The translations under genes were made by a program, and so were the position numbers. DNA of 64,000 nt from Selaginella moellendorffii. Lineage: Eukaryota > Streptophyta > Lycopodiopsida > Selaginellales > Selaginellaceae. Under the pieces are notes generated by a model. The model did not search any database. It was not told the origin of the DNA and was given only the letters and a program-made list of their open reading frames with translations. The stretch covers positions 212,619-276,618 of the forward strand of contig NW_003314329.1 of assembly GCF_000143415.4 (NCBI RefSeq), written 5' to 3'. Below, one piece after another: positions 23,998 through 37,351 of the stretch (positions are counted from its first letter, which is position 1; every line of letters starts with the position of its first letter).

Positions 23998-25690
23998 ACT
24001 CCACCACCCATAGACGAAGTTCCATATCCTTATTGAATAGTAAACATTTTTATAAAGCAACCCCATCATGGATTACCACTTTTCATCCTTGGCATCTAGC
24101 CAACATCTGTCAATGGTTTGACACCAAAGGCTCACCATGCCTTGTCCATCCTCTAAGGAACATAATCTCTCCAATATAGAGACTCATTTGACCACTTGGA
24201 GTGGTTCTCTCCCTTTCATTGGTTTAGTTCTTGCTAAACCCGTTAGAGTCACCTTCTCTATCTCAATCCCATTACACATTCTCAAGTGGTCTCAACCTCT
24301 ATCGATATAACCATTCCTCTTTGGAACTTTTATTTTTGACTTCTCGAAATCAATTTCCTAAGTGTCTCTGACACTTTTTCATTGCATATATTATGTAACC
24401 TCCACTTCCCCATCTTAGGAAGTTCTCTACTAGAGGACACCATCATCCTCTTTTTTATTTTGTGCCACCTTGGGCACTATGTTCTAGTTATCTTAAGTTG
24501 TGCTAAGGCTGTCCATGGCCCTATCATTTGGCTAACTTGCCACTCCCTCCCTTGGAGCTTTCACCCTTGCCAAATTAGAGCATTTGGGTATCCATCCTTG
24601 GAAACACATTTCCTTTTCTGCAATTCGTTAGCATCTAACACATTAGGGTTCCTCACCTAACTTTGCCATTTAGATTCTTTTTAATGAATTCCATAGCCCA
24701 CACTTGGCCACTAGTCTTTTGCTCCTATTTGTCGATTGTTGCACCAAACAACATAGGATCATTACTTCCATTCTCGATGTATCCTTTTGGTTCTATGGCA
24801 AAGGCTCTATTTTGTCAAGTCCAAAGGGTGCTCACCCCTAGTAGATCTCTTTAGCATCAGGCTCCATTGACGGCCCACCTTTGCAACCCTCCTATGCATT
24901 TTTCCTAGAGGCTACTTTCTTGGACTCACTATACCATCGTATTGGCACAACTGATTTCCCTTTTAGTGTTCTTCCCACTTGGTCACCTTGACCAAGCCAT
25001 ACCATTATCAATATTTCAAATCAACACTTTGAACTAAGAACCTTATTCTTTAACCTCACAAGGACCTTGTCCTTGTTTAGCCATAAGATCATATAGTGAT
25101 CTCATCTTGCCACCTTAACAAGTTTGCCAATAGGTACTAAGTCTTCCAGACCTTTTAAGTTCTTAACTATAACCCCGGGGGCATCCCCCACACTTGGTGG
25201 TGTGCCCAAACCAACCCTTCCAACCAAAGATCCAAAGCCACCGAGATTGGGTGTCCCCATCTCAATCACCACATCCTTGGTGCCACTTGCACCAAAGTGT
25301 TCAAGTTAGATATGCCGAACTATCACTCTAAGCAATCTAACCGTGCATCACGATTTTGGGGCATCCCCCCACTTGGCGGTGTGCCCAAGCCAATTTCCTC
25401 ACTAAAAGTCCATGACCACCGAAATATAAGTGTCCTCATATTCCAGACCATCACCACGCCCTAGTGATTTGGGACTCAACCCAACCTCAAACCCAACCTC
25501 CGTATATGCATCTACGGATGGCATCACCCAGGATGCTTGGCATGACTCCCCAAGCCAGTGCACCAACTTATACTTAAAGTGTGCTATAGATCACAACTTA
25601 GGAATCTAGTTCCTCCGCACTGCCAAGTCCTCTCACTTGACATGTTTGTGATCATGCATGGACTTCTCCATAATTGGCCCATAGGCCACC
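23998..25690 (-). mobile_element. LARD-like interior, older diverged copy
   Basis: It parallels 15917 to about 17660 in the same orientation, with many substitutions and small deletions. The primer-site end is missing. It stops where an LTR end (TATAAGCAAC, a mutated TGTAAGC) begins at 25691. No gene is visible. Confidence 0.75.
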
Positions 25691-27025
25691 CTATAAGCAA
25701 CTAATTTTTTCCATTCTACTTTAGTCACTTAACTGCACCTCTGACCACTTGGAGGAGTCTCATTCACAACCTCCATAAGTCCCTCTAAGGACTTGGGCCT
25801 TGCTAGTCTCGAGAATGGCATCCATGCCACTCAACCTTTGCACTTGGTCCCAGTGCTCCACGTGTTTGGTCCCATGACCGACACCCCAAGGCACCACCAA
25901 TATACCAGTCCGTTATGCTAGGCCATGCCCAATCACCTTGGTCACATCGGTGGTCCAACACCACCTGCAATGCAATCCCATCTCTCCAAGACTGGGCCAT
26001 CCGTCCATGAGTGGTTATCCCAGATCCACTCCTTAGCATCTTTAGGATGCTCACAGATATGGGGAATAGCCTTCCCCAATATCTCCTTTCTGGTCCCCAC
26101 CAAGTCCCTCTCTGTCCCTTGGCCGTGTTCGCCAACACTGCCATTGGATCAGGGCCTACAGGCCCGACCACTAAGTCCCATGGTCCTCTGGGACTTCCTC
26201 ACCGCATGACTGTATCCTTGGTCACTATACCAGAGGACTACTCCTCTTCCTTTCCACAGTCTAGGCCTTTGGGACAACATTTCAGAACACCGTGGCCTTA
26301 CGCAAGCCTGTCGCCTTCCACCTTTGGGTGCTCTAGCCATGGGCTTAGAGTGAGGTACTGTTGAGCCACGCCAGGTATTCAAGTAGATAGTGCCACCCAC
26401 ACTTGGACTGGGAGCATCGGCCAGTTGATCTCCCGGGGAAACTAGAGCCAGCTCTTGAACACTTCACCAAGCTACCCCACTTGTCGGTTTGTGTTCACTC
26501 TAGTCTTGGACTTCCCAGTGGGTAGCTCATCACCCAACACTGGGTACAGCCTTCCTGGGCCAAACTGGCCTTTCCTGGCCAAATTGGCTCCATTGCAGTC
26601 CTCCCCCATTACTATACTTTTGGAGCTCACCAACCCCCTAGGGTCTGGGAGACAAACGCTTTGGGCTTTCACCCTTTCAAATTTGACCTCGGACTCAAAC
26701 TCGAACTCAGACTCGGGCTCGGGCTCGGTCTCAGCCTTGGCCTCGGTCTTGGTTTGGGTCCCGATCTCGGTCTCGGTCTTGGTCTCAATCTCGGTCTTGA
26801 TCTCGGTCTTGGTCTCGGTCCCGGTCTCGGTCTCAACCTTGGACTCCATCTCGGGTCCTTCTCAGACTCCATCTCAGATTCCATCTCGGGTCCATCTCGG
26901 ACTCCATCTTGGACTTCGTCTCAGTCCATCTTGGACTCCATCTCAGACTCCATCTCGGGTCCATCTCGGACTCTGTCTCGGTCCACCTCGGACTCCATCT
27001 CGGACTCCGTCTCGGTCCACCTCGG
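25691..27025 (-). mobile_element. Truncated type A LTR (3' part)
   Basis: The LTR 3' half is present up to the minisatellite, including the CCTAGGG variant of the module near 26640. It is cut inside the tract at 27025 by the next LTR end. The terminal TG is mutated to TA. Confidence 0.75.
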
Positions 27026-28236
27026 TGTAAGCAACTAAATTTTTTCCATTCTACTTTAGTCACTTAACCACACCTCCGACCACTTGGAGGAGTCTCATTC
27101 ACAACCTCCATAAGTCCCACTTAGGACTTGGGGCTTGCTAGCCCCGAGAATGGCATTCGTGCCACTCAACCTTTGCACTCAGTCCCAATGCTCCACGTGT
27201 CCGATCCCATGACCGACACCCTAAGGCACCACCAACATACCAGCCTGTTACGCTAGGCCATGCCCAATCGCCTTGGTTACATCAGTGGTCCAACAACACT
27301 TGCATTGCAATCCCATCTCTCCAAGACTGGGCTATCCGTCCATGAGTGGTCATCCCAGATCCACTCCTTAGCATCCTTAAGATGCCTGCAGACATGGGGA
27401 ATAGCCTTCCCCAATATCTCCTTTCTGGTCCCCACCAAGTCCCTTTCTGTCTTTGGCCGTGTTCGCAGCCACTGCCACTAGATCAGGGCCCACAGGCCTG
27501 ACCACTAAGTCCCACGGTCCTCTAGGACTTCCTCACCACACGACTGTATCCTTGGTCACTACACCAGAGGACTACTCCTCTTCCTTTCCACAGTCTGGGC
27601 CTTTGGGACAACATTTCGGAAGACTGTGGCCTTACGCAAGCCTTGTGGGTACTCTCCCCGCCTTCCGCCTTTGGGTGCTCTAGCCATGGGCTTAGAGCGA
27701 GGTTCTGTTAAGCCACACTAGGTATCCAAGTAGGTAGTGCCACCCACGGTCTCACTCGTCAGTCCGTATTCACTCTAGTCTTGGACTTCCCAGTGGTCAG
27801 ATCATCACCCAACACTGGGTCTGGCCTTCTTGGGCCAAATTCGCCTTTCCTGGCCAAACTGGCTCCACTGCAATCCTCCCCCTACTATACTTTTGGAGCT
27901 CACCAAACCCCCCAAGGTCTGGGAGATGAACGCTTTGGGCTTTCACCCTCTTGGACTTGGACTCGGACTCAGACTCAGACTCGGACTCGGACTCGGGCTC
28001 GGACTCGGGCTCGGGCTTGGTCTCGGCCTCAGCCTCGGTCTCGGTCTCGGTCCCGGTCTCAGTCCCGGTCTCGGTCTCAACCTCGGACTCCATCTCGGGT
28101 CCTTCTCGGACTCCATCTCAGATTCCATCTCGGACTCCATCTCAGACTCCATCTCGGGTCCATCTCGGACTCCATCTCGGGTCCATCTCGGACTCCATCT
28201 CGGTCCATCTCGGACTCCATCTCGGACTCCACCTTG
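27026..28236 (-). mobile_element. Truncated type A LTR (3' part), abutting the TIR element
   Basis: Its 3' end TGTAAGCAAC lies at 27026 and it runs to the minisatellite, broken at 28236 where the terminal inverted repeat of the 12 kb element starts. The missing LTR 5' half is not found on the other side of that element; there an LTR half in the opposite orientation begins. Confidence 0.75.
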
Positions 28237-28257
28237 AAGCTCTATTTCGTTAAAGTG
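28237..28257 (+). repeat. Left terminal inverted repeat
   Basis: AGCTCTATTTCGTTAAAGTG at 28238-28257 is the exact reverse complement of 40545-40564, and one further base (28237/40565) also pairs. Weak similarity continues about 5 bp inwards. Confidence 0.85.
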
Positions 28258-29006
28258 AGATTTATTCAGTAAAATGGGACTAGGTACAAATTTTCAAGTA
28301 TTTGAAAATGACGTGAAATTATATGTTTTTTGTCCAGGGGCTAGACATATCTGGGGCATGGTGACTAGCGCGGTGACTTTGTGTCCAGACTGAGTCCATC
28401 TGGTTGTATAATAAATCTCATTGTCAAGGTGAACAAGCCGAATCTGAAGCTAAAGAAAAGCGATGGCATGCGCGCACACACTATTTGTTTGTTCATTGAG
28501 CGTGTGGTGAGCTTTCCAAGATGAACGTCATTCCTATTAGCCAGACATATAACTTAATGGTGAGAACATTTAGATATTATTCAATGTTATCTTTTTCTAA
28601 CGAATCTAATTGTGAAGGTGTAGCAAGAGGCATTGCTAGTCTGGAGAAGTCATTTAACTCATTTGACCCTTAGTGTATTTTCATGAAACTAAATAACATT
28701 CATATTATTAAGGAATTTCTCTAGTACCTTTTTTTTACGACATAGAGGCTTGCATTTCTTTCAAAGGTGATTTAGTAAAAGGCCTGAGGGCATATGCCAT
28801 TCTATTTCTCAGACCGGTATTAAGATATACTAGTGCAAAGGGCCACATGCCATCACGCCTCCTCTGATTCAGATTCAGATTGTTCACCTTGAAATAAAAT
28901 ACATTAGAAACTTAGTAAAGGAATATTAATGAATCTCACCTTGAACCCGGGTTATGAATGCTCTTGCTGCATCTCTTGCATGGTCTGGCAAGGTGATGGT
29001 GGCACT
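28258..29006. other. Subterminal region of the TIR element, no gene
   Basis: This AT-rich sequence lies downstream of the transposase stop. It contains degenerate palindrome copies near 28790 (GGCATATGCCAT) and 28845 (GGGCCACATGCCATC). No ORF of interest is seen. It probably holds the transposase 3' UTR and transposase-binding sequence. Confidence 0.5.
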
Positions 29007-31994
29007 CTACTTCCGCATCCAACCATGCACAACATTATCCACCGATATGCTCATGCTGGGATCCCTTGGATTCAGCACCCATCTCTTTTCTAGGCAATCC
29101 TTCGTATATCCGGAACTTGGCTTGAACCACTCCACAGTTACATTGAAGGAGTTAGTTTCCGCGTCCTCCTCTGCATCAGTGATGTAGCGCCCCACCCATA
29201 TCATTTGTTTTTTATTACTGGGTCTGACAAGCACGACCATTCCTTTGCAGACCTGTACTGGATTGAATGCTGAATCCGGCTTCTTGTTCCTCGGCCCACA
29301 ATAGTGATCCTCAACATCGTTATCTGTCACTGCATTTCCAGAGGACATTGTTCCGCTACTATCTGGTGCTCTGGGTTCTGGCCAAAAGGACTCTTCCAAT
29401 TCTTCATATACAACCGGCCCATTTTGGATAGCAGATATAATCTTCTCCCAGTATTCGAGCAAAGGCTTGCACCTCTTAAAATAGGATTCTCCACCAAACA
29501 CCAACCCCCTCTTCCAGAAGGCAATATGCTGTCTAATCCCGGCCACTATACTTTCCTGGTCTTTGAGTCCATCCGGGTGCATCGGCCGTGGGGAACCCTG
29601 AGGAATCATAGGTTCCCCAGTTATGGGATCTCTCTTGAAGAGTTCAATGCCATCCACTGGCAGCCACACTGTGTCCCATTCTCTCATCTTGTACCTCATC
29701 ACTGGAGCACCGTCACGCATGCTGAAATGAAACTGAAGAGGCTTGGAGTGGCCAATCAGCGTTTTGGATCCGTCCCTGATGTAGCCTCTTACAAACCCCT
29801 TAAAGTCTGGAACCTCTGTCACAAGTGCAGCTTCAACAGTGCCTTTGATGCAATTTTGGAATTCATCGTAGAGTTGTGGGAGGGTGAGGACATTGGATCG
29901 CCGGAGGGACTCTGCCAGGTGACTGAACATGGCATCGACGTCTTCATGAGTGTGCCCAACCATGAGAAAGCCAAGTGTAACCGTTTCAAATATGCCTTTG
30001 GCAACAAGCATCGCTAAGTACGCGAAGACGTACATGTTTTTGTTCTCACTGCCAGCATTGTCTGTTTGGAGCAGAAGATGGGGTGGAAGGCCACATCGGC
30101 CGCAAGAACTTCCTTGAGATTCTGCTTCGTTTGGATGAGGCTGTGCATTCACCGGGCGACCAGCCTCGTCGGAATGGCATGAGGCCTCACGTGATAACCC
30201 TACAATCTGACGGCCAACATATTCACTGGGATGGCATGGGGCCCCACGCGATACTGCAAGCCTTTGCTCCTCCTCCAGCTGAACCCTGTATGGGGTTCGA
30301 TCGACAAGGGCCTTATGCAAGGGTTGGCCGTTCAGCTCAGTCTGCGCACTTTGCAGAGACCTTAAGTGTTTTGCTAGGGACGCAATCATCATGTTTGCAC
30401 CCCCGCCACCCCATAGAGGTACAAAGAAGTTCCCATAGTTCTGGGCACCATGCCCATGAGCGATTATGCCAAACAGAGACACAGGCAGCTACATGGATGA
30501 AGAGATTGCCTTGGGGGCAGGATTGAGTCGAGGTAAGCACATCTTTTTCTGGTCCATTTTGTCGTGGATGATGCAGAGGTAAGAGTCAGGTCTCTCCATG
30601 GAGAGAATCCTCTTATGATAATATGCAGTCCTGCAGCTTCTCTACTCGATGTTGTGGTCGAGCCGCTTTCTAACCAACGTCTCTCGCTCTTGAGCGCTGC
30701 AAGAATTCTTCGACAAAGCCATTTTGATAGCAGTGCACTCGTCACACTTTGAAAAGCTGGAGTACTTTCCTATACTCACATCCCTGAACCTGTTGCTCCA
30801 CAATCTACTAAATCTAGATTGGCTCAGCTTCCTGTAGCCATTACTCTGGAGTTCCCGATTCACATCTTCCAATATGGCCCCCTTGGTATACATGGAAGGG
30901 AGAACTCGTTGGGTGTCTTGTGTTCCATCTTCCAAGAGGCGGGTTTTATGTGGTTGCTGCTCGCTACATGTCTCGACAAACCTCTTGAAGATTGCCTCTC
31001 CATATACAACATGACCCCTGGTTTTGTGCGTACCGTCGTTCCCATGGACTGCCTGTTGAACCCTTTGTTCCTCGAACTCAGTTTTGATTCTGTAGAATGT
31101 GCTTCGAGGGACTCCATAAATGATTCTCCATGCCTTCATGCAGACCAAACCCCTCTGGAAGACCATGCCCCCCACCTGATGTTCTGAAGCATCAACAGAT
31201 GACCGTAATGCCTCATACACAAAATTGCGAGCTGCCTTCCAGAACAATGTCTTGTATCTTGCTCTCTCCTCTTCAATAGCATCCCAATCAGCATGTTGAC
31301 AGCACCTCCTCTTGCAACAAGCAACTGTCGAGACCATTCGAACCTCCATCGCCATTTTCTGCCTTTTCAGTTCGTTGCTCAGATCCCTTTGGCTGCGCTG
31401 TAGGAAGGTGTACTTTCTTTTCCCATGAAGAGATGTTCTGTCATCAGTTGTAGTGGTGTTTGATTGTGAATCCTTCACATTCTCAAACACTAAATGCCTC
31501 AATTTCCACCGCACAATGCTTCCAATAGTCAGACTGTTTTCTTCTGTGTCAACAACCTCTAAAATCACAACTCCAATATCATCCCAGCCCAATTCTTGAT
31601 TAGCAACCGCATCTCTTGGATCGACAACTGTGGCTAAGCCCTCAGCTACCACCTCCCCCTCGGGGTTGTTTAGAAACACCTTTGCCTGAATCCATGTAGC
31701 ACGGTTTTTAAGATCCACGGAGGGAACATGCGTCGCACTTGCGCTGTCCCCAACATCTGCTTTCTTCTGCAGATTTTTCAAGGCAACAACAACATTTACC
31801 CCGACGACCATCTCTCCTCGTTCAATAGCGACCACATTCCCATCGAAGACAGTCTCTACTGATACAGCAGCATTGCCTTCCCCAAGCCTTTGACAGTGTA
31901 TAACAAAGTTCCGATCCATAGACACAAGGGTCTCTTTTGCAACTCTCTTCCCACCATTCAAAATGTAAACCTTTTCCCCAACCCTGAAGGCCAT
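29007..31994 (-). pseudogene. DUF7869-type transposase with two in-frame stops
   Basis: One frame of 996 codons runs from ATG 31994 to the stop at 29007, broken only by TAG at 30642-30644 and TAG at 30489-30491. Residues about 15-70 and 110-165 resemble DUF8039-like modules of plant transposons (VVAEGLATVVDP). A Cys cluster (CCKRRCC), an HTH-like VCMKAWRIIYGVPRSTFYRI, and W-x4-F-x-V with CDEC follow. The RNase H-like core shows IIHDKMDQKK, LLQTDNAGSENKN and GHTHEDVDAMFSHL, which fit D, D and D/E catalytic positions. Both stops lie near the first catalytic motif. Two palindromes around 30170-30258 sit inside the coding frame. The family link is recognition of motifs; catalytic role is inferred. 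Confidence 0.75.
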
Positions 31995-32138
31995 TCTGAA
32001 AGTGCAGAAAAGAAGTTAAGACCATACAAAAAATGATTGGAGAATGGCCTAAATCATAACATACCAAATAGCATGAGGCCACATGCCATTATTCAAACAT
32101 GCTATTGACACCCACATGAAATTTCGCATTCACAAAAT

Positions 32139-32158
32139 TGGCATGAGGCCTCATGCCA
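32139..32158. repeat. Perfect copy of the palindrome
   Basis: TGGCATGAGGCCTCATGCCA is identical to its reverse complement. It lies 145 bp upstream of the transposase ATG in the divergent control region, a place where an operator or transposase site would be expected. Confidence 0.85.
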
Positions 32159-33247
32159 TCTTGATATACACACAGCTGCAGGCAAGTAAAAACATACATG
32201 ACAATACGCTAGCCATGAAATTGCAAGGGCCCAAGATGGCATGTGGCCTCATGCCATTTCTAAATGTGGTCCTAAACCATTCCATGGTGAACATACCAGG
32301 AAGCACAAGTGCCGAATATCAAGAGGAAGCGGTAGCCACACCAAAGACAGTGTCGCTCGCAACACCGCAACTGCTCGTAGCGCCGCTCACACAAACTGCC
32401 ACTCGCATAAACTGCCGCTCGCAATGGCGCTCGCAATGCCGCAACCGCTTGTAAACGCATAAACCACAGCTCACAACGCCGCTTACACAAGCAGCGCTCA
32501 CTGCGCTCAGCAGAACCAAGAACACGGCGCACAAAAATGATAGACCTAGGAATGAGTTCGAGAATTCAAAAATAACACACGCTTGAACATCACATCAAAT
32601 CCTCTGACAAACCAGATCTTATGATTCCTCTGACAAATTTCAAACTGAGTAGCTTCTAGACTTTGCTGTCGGAGGTTGAACTTTGTCACATCATGTCCTT
32701 GCCTCGATCCAGCTGTGCCATGTCAGTGATTCGAACTTTGCCATGCCATGTCAGTGATCCGCACCAAGATTATTCGCCGTGTAAAGGAATAATTATGCTG
32801 TGTGTGTACGTCCATTTATGGCAATATAAGGCCATATGCCATTCAAAGAATAATGCTAGTCGAGCATTTTTTGGTGCATTTTTGGGTTCAAAATTGCATG
32901 AGCCCACACGCTATAAAGTTTACCTGTACCAAAAATAGAAACAGCTTTATTTACTTGGGAATTTAAGTGGTTGAGGCATTTTTAAACTTACAAACACATG
33001 CCCTACTTACATTCATTTGGTTGCTTAAAATTCAAAAATATTATAAACCTTTCTTTTTGCATTTTCAATGTTTTCAATTATGGTTTTTGATTTTCGCAGG
33101 ACCAACCTAGTAATCTATTTGCATCCTGTCATGTTTATAGCTAGCTTTTGTTTGTCCCCTTCGCTAGCCTGAGATACATCTGCTCGGCATCTGCCTCTTA
33201 CAGCATTTGCCCAGAAAGGGCATCTTTCTTCACGCAGCATTTGCCAC

Positions 33248-33276
33248 ATGTTTAGGGTTAGGGTTTAGGGTTTAGC
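33248..33276 (+). repeat. Interstitial telomere-like repeats
   Basis: About three and a half units of TTTAGGG/TTAGGG, the plant telomere motif, occur inside the control region of the TIR element. Too short to be a former chromosome end. Confidence 0.8.
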
Positions 33277-34527
33277 AATTCAGTAGCTTGATAAACATGC
33301 AAATACAAAACTTGATGCAAAATCCTTTGATATGTCACAATGCCCCTAGGACCATAAACACATTTCAATAGAGAGGGTCCTTTCATTTCATAACTCCTTA
33401 CGTAGATCTTGGTGAAACCAGAGTTAGTGAAGTTGGTTTCTTGTGATCCCGCATCTGATTGTGATGTCCCTTTGCAGTGTCGATAGAAAGGTCAATGCAC
33501 ACCAAACTGTAGAATCTTGGAGCAAAATAACGGTCGGATCTATGGCAAATGCCCCTGAAACATTGTAAGGCTCGTGTGGTCTCATGTTGTGTCCGATCGA
33601 GATGCTTCTTTGCAGGGTCATCAAGAAGGACATTGTATACCATTCTGTAAAATCTAGTTGCGATCTAACGGTTGGATCTCCAGGAAACTCAAAACAATCT
33701 CGCGCATGTCAGAATATTCTAGGAATATACTCCTATGTGCTCCTGAAAATGGCATGCAGCCCCACGCCATTCAAGAGATAACGCCAGATGACGCCGAGCA
33801 TTTTTTGGTGCATTTTTTGGGATCAAAATTGCATGAGCCCACACGCTTGAACGTCACATCAAATCCTCTGACAATTTATTTAGCTGAACATCTGGCATTT
33901 TTGGAAATACAAGATGCTTTGGAATATCCAATCATGCATGGTATAAATATAGCGAGGGTATTAAATGATATCCCAATCATGATCTTTCTTTTGGATTTCG
34001 CATGCATGCAGTCCGAGGAATGATGACGTTGCGGATTTCTTTTGGATTTCACGCATGCGCACGCCGATCCAGAAATTAATGGTGGCGCCCAAGTCCGAGG
34101 AATGATGACGTGGTGGGATTACCAACCGTCGTGACATTTCGCACGTGTGAGGTTAGGTTTTGCATTTTGCTTCGTACTCGCGCTCGCACACTCGCGCTCG
34201 CATCGCACTCCCACTCGCGCTCCCACTTCTCTACAGGTTTCTCGTGTGCATCAGCGTCCACTCGCGCTTGCATCACACTCGCGCTCGCATCGCGCTCGCA
34301 TCACGCTCGTGTGCATCAGCATCCACTTCAAGACACACCCAGTTTGTAACTTCGCTGCCAACTCCGCCGCCCACTCCGCCACCCACACGCAGCCCATTGG
34401 CGTCCCGGGAGATTTCAGTGCCACTCTCCAACTGTAAGTGGCAGAGTAGCCTTGCTGCTACGATCCGCTGCACACACAATGCACATTCGCTAGCGAGTCC
34501 GGTTGTCACGCCTCCATTCGGCTTCAA

Positions 34528-37280
34528 ATGGTAAGTCTTTTAGGCCAAGTAGAAAATGGCATGAGGCCACATGCCATTCAGTAGCAACATTGGCATGCAC
34601 CGATTGGGCTCTCGAGTGCAGTCCGGTTACAGATCGCGTGTAGCCTCACGCCATCTTAGGATGCAGCCTCAAGACATCTGATGCAGTGGTGAATGGCGTG
34701 TGGCCTCATGTTATTTCCAGTTGCTAGCTTTTCTTCTATCAGCTCTAATTGTTGTGCATTTCTGAACAGGCGAGGAATTGCGTTCTTCTTCCAGCCACTG
34801 TCAATGTGGATGCAGAGAAGGGGGAGGAGCTCACCAGTTGGACTTTCGGGATGGAAGGCGAGGATCTGAGGCTGTACAACACAGATGGTGGGAGAAAAGA
34901 ATGCATGGGGATCCTCATCCAAGTGACAGACACTCCATGCAGTTCCATGCAAGAATATGGACTGGCACTTGTGGTAGAGATAGCGTCTGCCTTCAAGATC
35001 CACCTTGCACATCCTAGTGGCTTCCCGGAGGGGGGCAGCGGCTATGAGGAATTCCTAGAGGGAGCTAGGGAGAGGTTTTCCAGGAGGCCCACAATTTCAA
35101 AGACGCTGTGGGTCTATGAAGATCACATGGAATCCACGGACCTCACCTACAGCGATGTTCAAAAACTATATTCCAACATTGAGCCGTTGAGAGTGCCTCC
35201 AGTTCGCGAAGCGAAGGGGAAGGGGGTCGATCTGGAAACTACCCCAAAGCAGAAAAGGGTGGTCAAGCTCAAGCCGATGTCCGACTCTCCTCCAAAAAAG
35301 AAGCTACTCGGTGATGCCATTGCCTCGGGTTCGAACACTACACCCACCAAAAAGAAGAGCTGCAAAGAGCAGAAAGAGCAAGAAGAGGCAGCAAAAATCG
35401 TCGCAGATAATAGTACTTGTTACTATTCCAACAAAGTATATACAATCGACGTGAGCCGTATCGACATCCAAAGCAAATACAACCACAGGCTAGTATCTGA
35501 TGAGTGGGTGGAGAAACTGAAGCAGAAGATGCTGGCAAGTCCAGTAACACCCGACATCGCAGACGTGATCCCCTACTACCGAACAATGAAGGGCGAGACG
35601 AGGTTTCCAGACTTGATCAATAGGAAGGTGTTGGACGATCAGAACATCTGGTTCTATGCCGTCTCCGGGCAGCATTCTAGCTTGGCGATGCAAGAGATAG
35701 TTGTGGATATTATGGTGGGTGAGGAGGTGAAGAAAGTCTTCAAGACAAGAGTTGTCCGCCTGATAAAAGGCAATTCGCCCCTCCGATCTATCATATACAT
35801 CTCCCACGCGCAGAATGTCAAGCAAGAAACGTGCTACAAATCGGGTCTGCACGAGACATTGGCACGAACACGGAAGCTCTGGGTTCAACTGAAGAAGCCA
35901 CAAAAACCAGGACAAGGACGTGCACTAGCAACTAGCGCCTGGCAGGTAAGCCTCGTTGCATGTGGCATAGCATGTGGCCTCACGCCATTTCCATTGCAGG
36001 AATTCTCGAGTCTTCTCTCAAAAACACTGGGGGTCAATGACACACTCAGCATCCATAACATTCTACTCGCGACAAAAGTTGTTTTTGACAAATGGGTAGA
36101 TGTGCTGAGGAGGTACCATGACAGGGAGTTGCCAAACTCAATGGGTGTGGAGGACGGCCGGAAGCCCAATGATTTGAAGCTCAACGCCTTGCGTTTCTCG
36201 CGGTCTCTAGACGATGACGACCTTCTGACAGTGGCTAATGCTCTTCTACGTGGTGAGGTAGTCTTCAACAAGACCAAAATGACTCCCGGCCATATTGTGA
36301 CATACGAGGACTTGTGCACGACTCTGAGAGCTCGTGCGCTATTGAAGGATTGGATCTTCGAGCAAGTGGCCGTGGAGAGGGTGAGCATCGACACCACGCA
36401 AGAGATGATGGAAGCGCTGGAGTTGTCAAATGAAGACATCGACGAGTACGTGAAGGGGGCCCCCAAGTTCATCGATCTGCTGCGGGATGCCACGAAAAGT
36501 AAAGCTGAGAAGTTGGATCAGTATCCAAATTTCATTAAGATTGATGTCGACCGCCGGCTTCAGAAACAGCTCGACCCCGCAGCAGAGGCCTATCGAGAAC
36601 CTTACCGGGTATACTTGAATTCGGATGAGGATCAAAGGTGGAGGAGCATCGTTTCCCACGGAGATGAGCAGGTCAAGAACATATTTTGTGTGATGGACTT
36701 CACAAATGAGGAGATCACTCATGCAGACGAAGTCAGCTCCATCATTGACTTAATGGTGGGACTTACGGAGGTGGAATCTTCAGTCCACTATATGATCTAC
36801 GACTCCGAATCCTATCACAAGTTCTGGAAGGCCTTGAACGAGGTGAAGGCTCGGTTGAAAGGCAAGGAGATGCGGGAGATCCATGGGATAATGGCTAAGA
36901 AGAAGATACCGACGAATGTCCGCATCTTCACACTCGCCCTTGTTATTGGTCCTGCAACAGAGTGGGACTGGAGTGACTTCCCAGCTTCGTTCGACAAGGC
37001 CAATCGAATTGATCTGAGGGAGGTCAATTTACCCGTGCCTGAGGAACTGAAGACGGCTATGGAGCTTTCGAATCCAAAGAAAGCTCCAGGTGCAGCATGG
37101 GAAATGCTCAGCTGGGTCTTCAACACAATAGCGGGTGGGTCACCTGCTTCCGACTCCAAGGGCAAATGCGTTGTCGAGTACAACTGCGGCAGACTATTCT
37201 TTCGGTGTGTTGCGGTGACAAACTCCATTGAAAAGGTGACTTCAATGGAGCATATAATTACAGTTGCCAAAGAAAAATAG
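34528..37280 (+). CDS. ParB/Srx-like domain protein of the TIR element
   Basis: A probable first exon ends with the start codon itself (34528-34530). A 239-bp intron with three palindromes follows, and coding resumes at 34770 in a long frame to TAG at 37278. A GT...AG intron of about 53 bp (35946-35998) contains another palindrome and is also open. The first 150 residues are unrecognised; a basic stretch follows (about 160-215). The region around residues 230-335 (YTIDVSRIDIQSK, then FYAVSGQHSSLAMQEI) resembles ParB/sulfiredoxin-like folds, whose GxH/R motif binds nucleotide. The rest is unrecognised. Near 37270 alternative splicing could bypass the stop and join the downstream exons. ParB-like assignment is tentative. 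Confidence 0.55.
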
Positions 37281-37351
37281 TATCTTCTCTGCGAACCTGG
37301 TGAGTACACACTTTAAGTTTAAATGTTATCTCACAAGCTTTGTATGCAGGA

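Larger units (their letters stand above)
31995..34527. promoter_or_regulatory. Divergent control region of the TIR element
   Basis: This 2.5 kb separates the minus-strand transposase from the plus-strand ParB-like gene. It holds palindromes at 32069-32090, 32139-32158, 32236-32257, about 32829-32853 and 33749-33770. It also has a pair of related blocks ending GCATGAGCCCACACGCT (about 32860-32912 and 33795-33848), CGCTCGCA-type simple repeats (32355-32500, 34175-34320) and a telomere-like run at 33248. No supported ORF is present. Promoters for both genes must lie here, but I cannot place TATA boxes with confidence. Confidence 0.55.

Noticed and set aside
32340-32520. CRISPR-like or satellite array of CGCTCGCAA units
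   Set aside because: Irregular simple repeats without constant spacers in plant DNA; described as simple sequence only.
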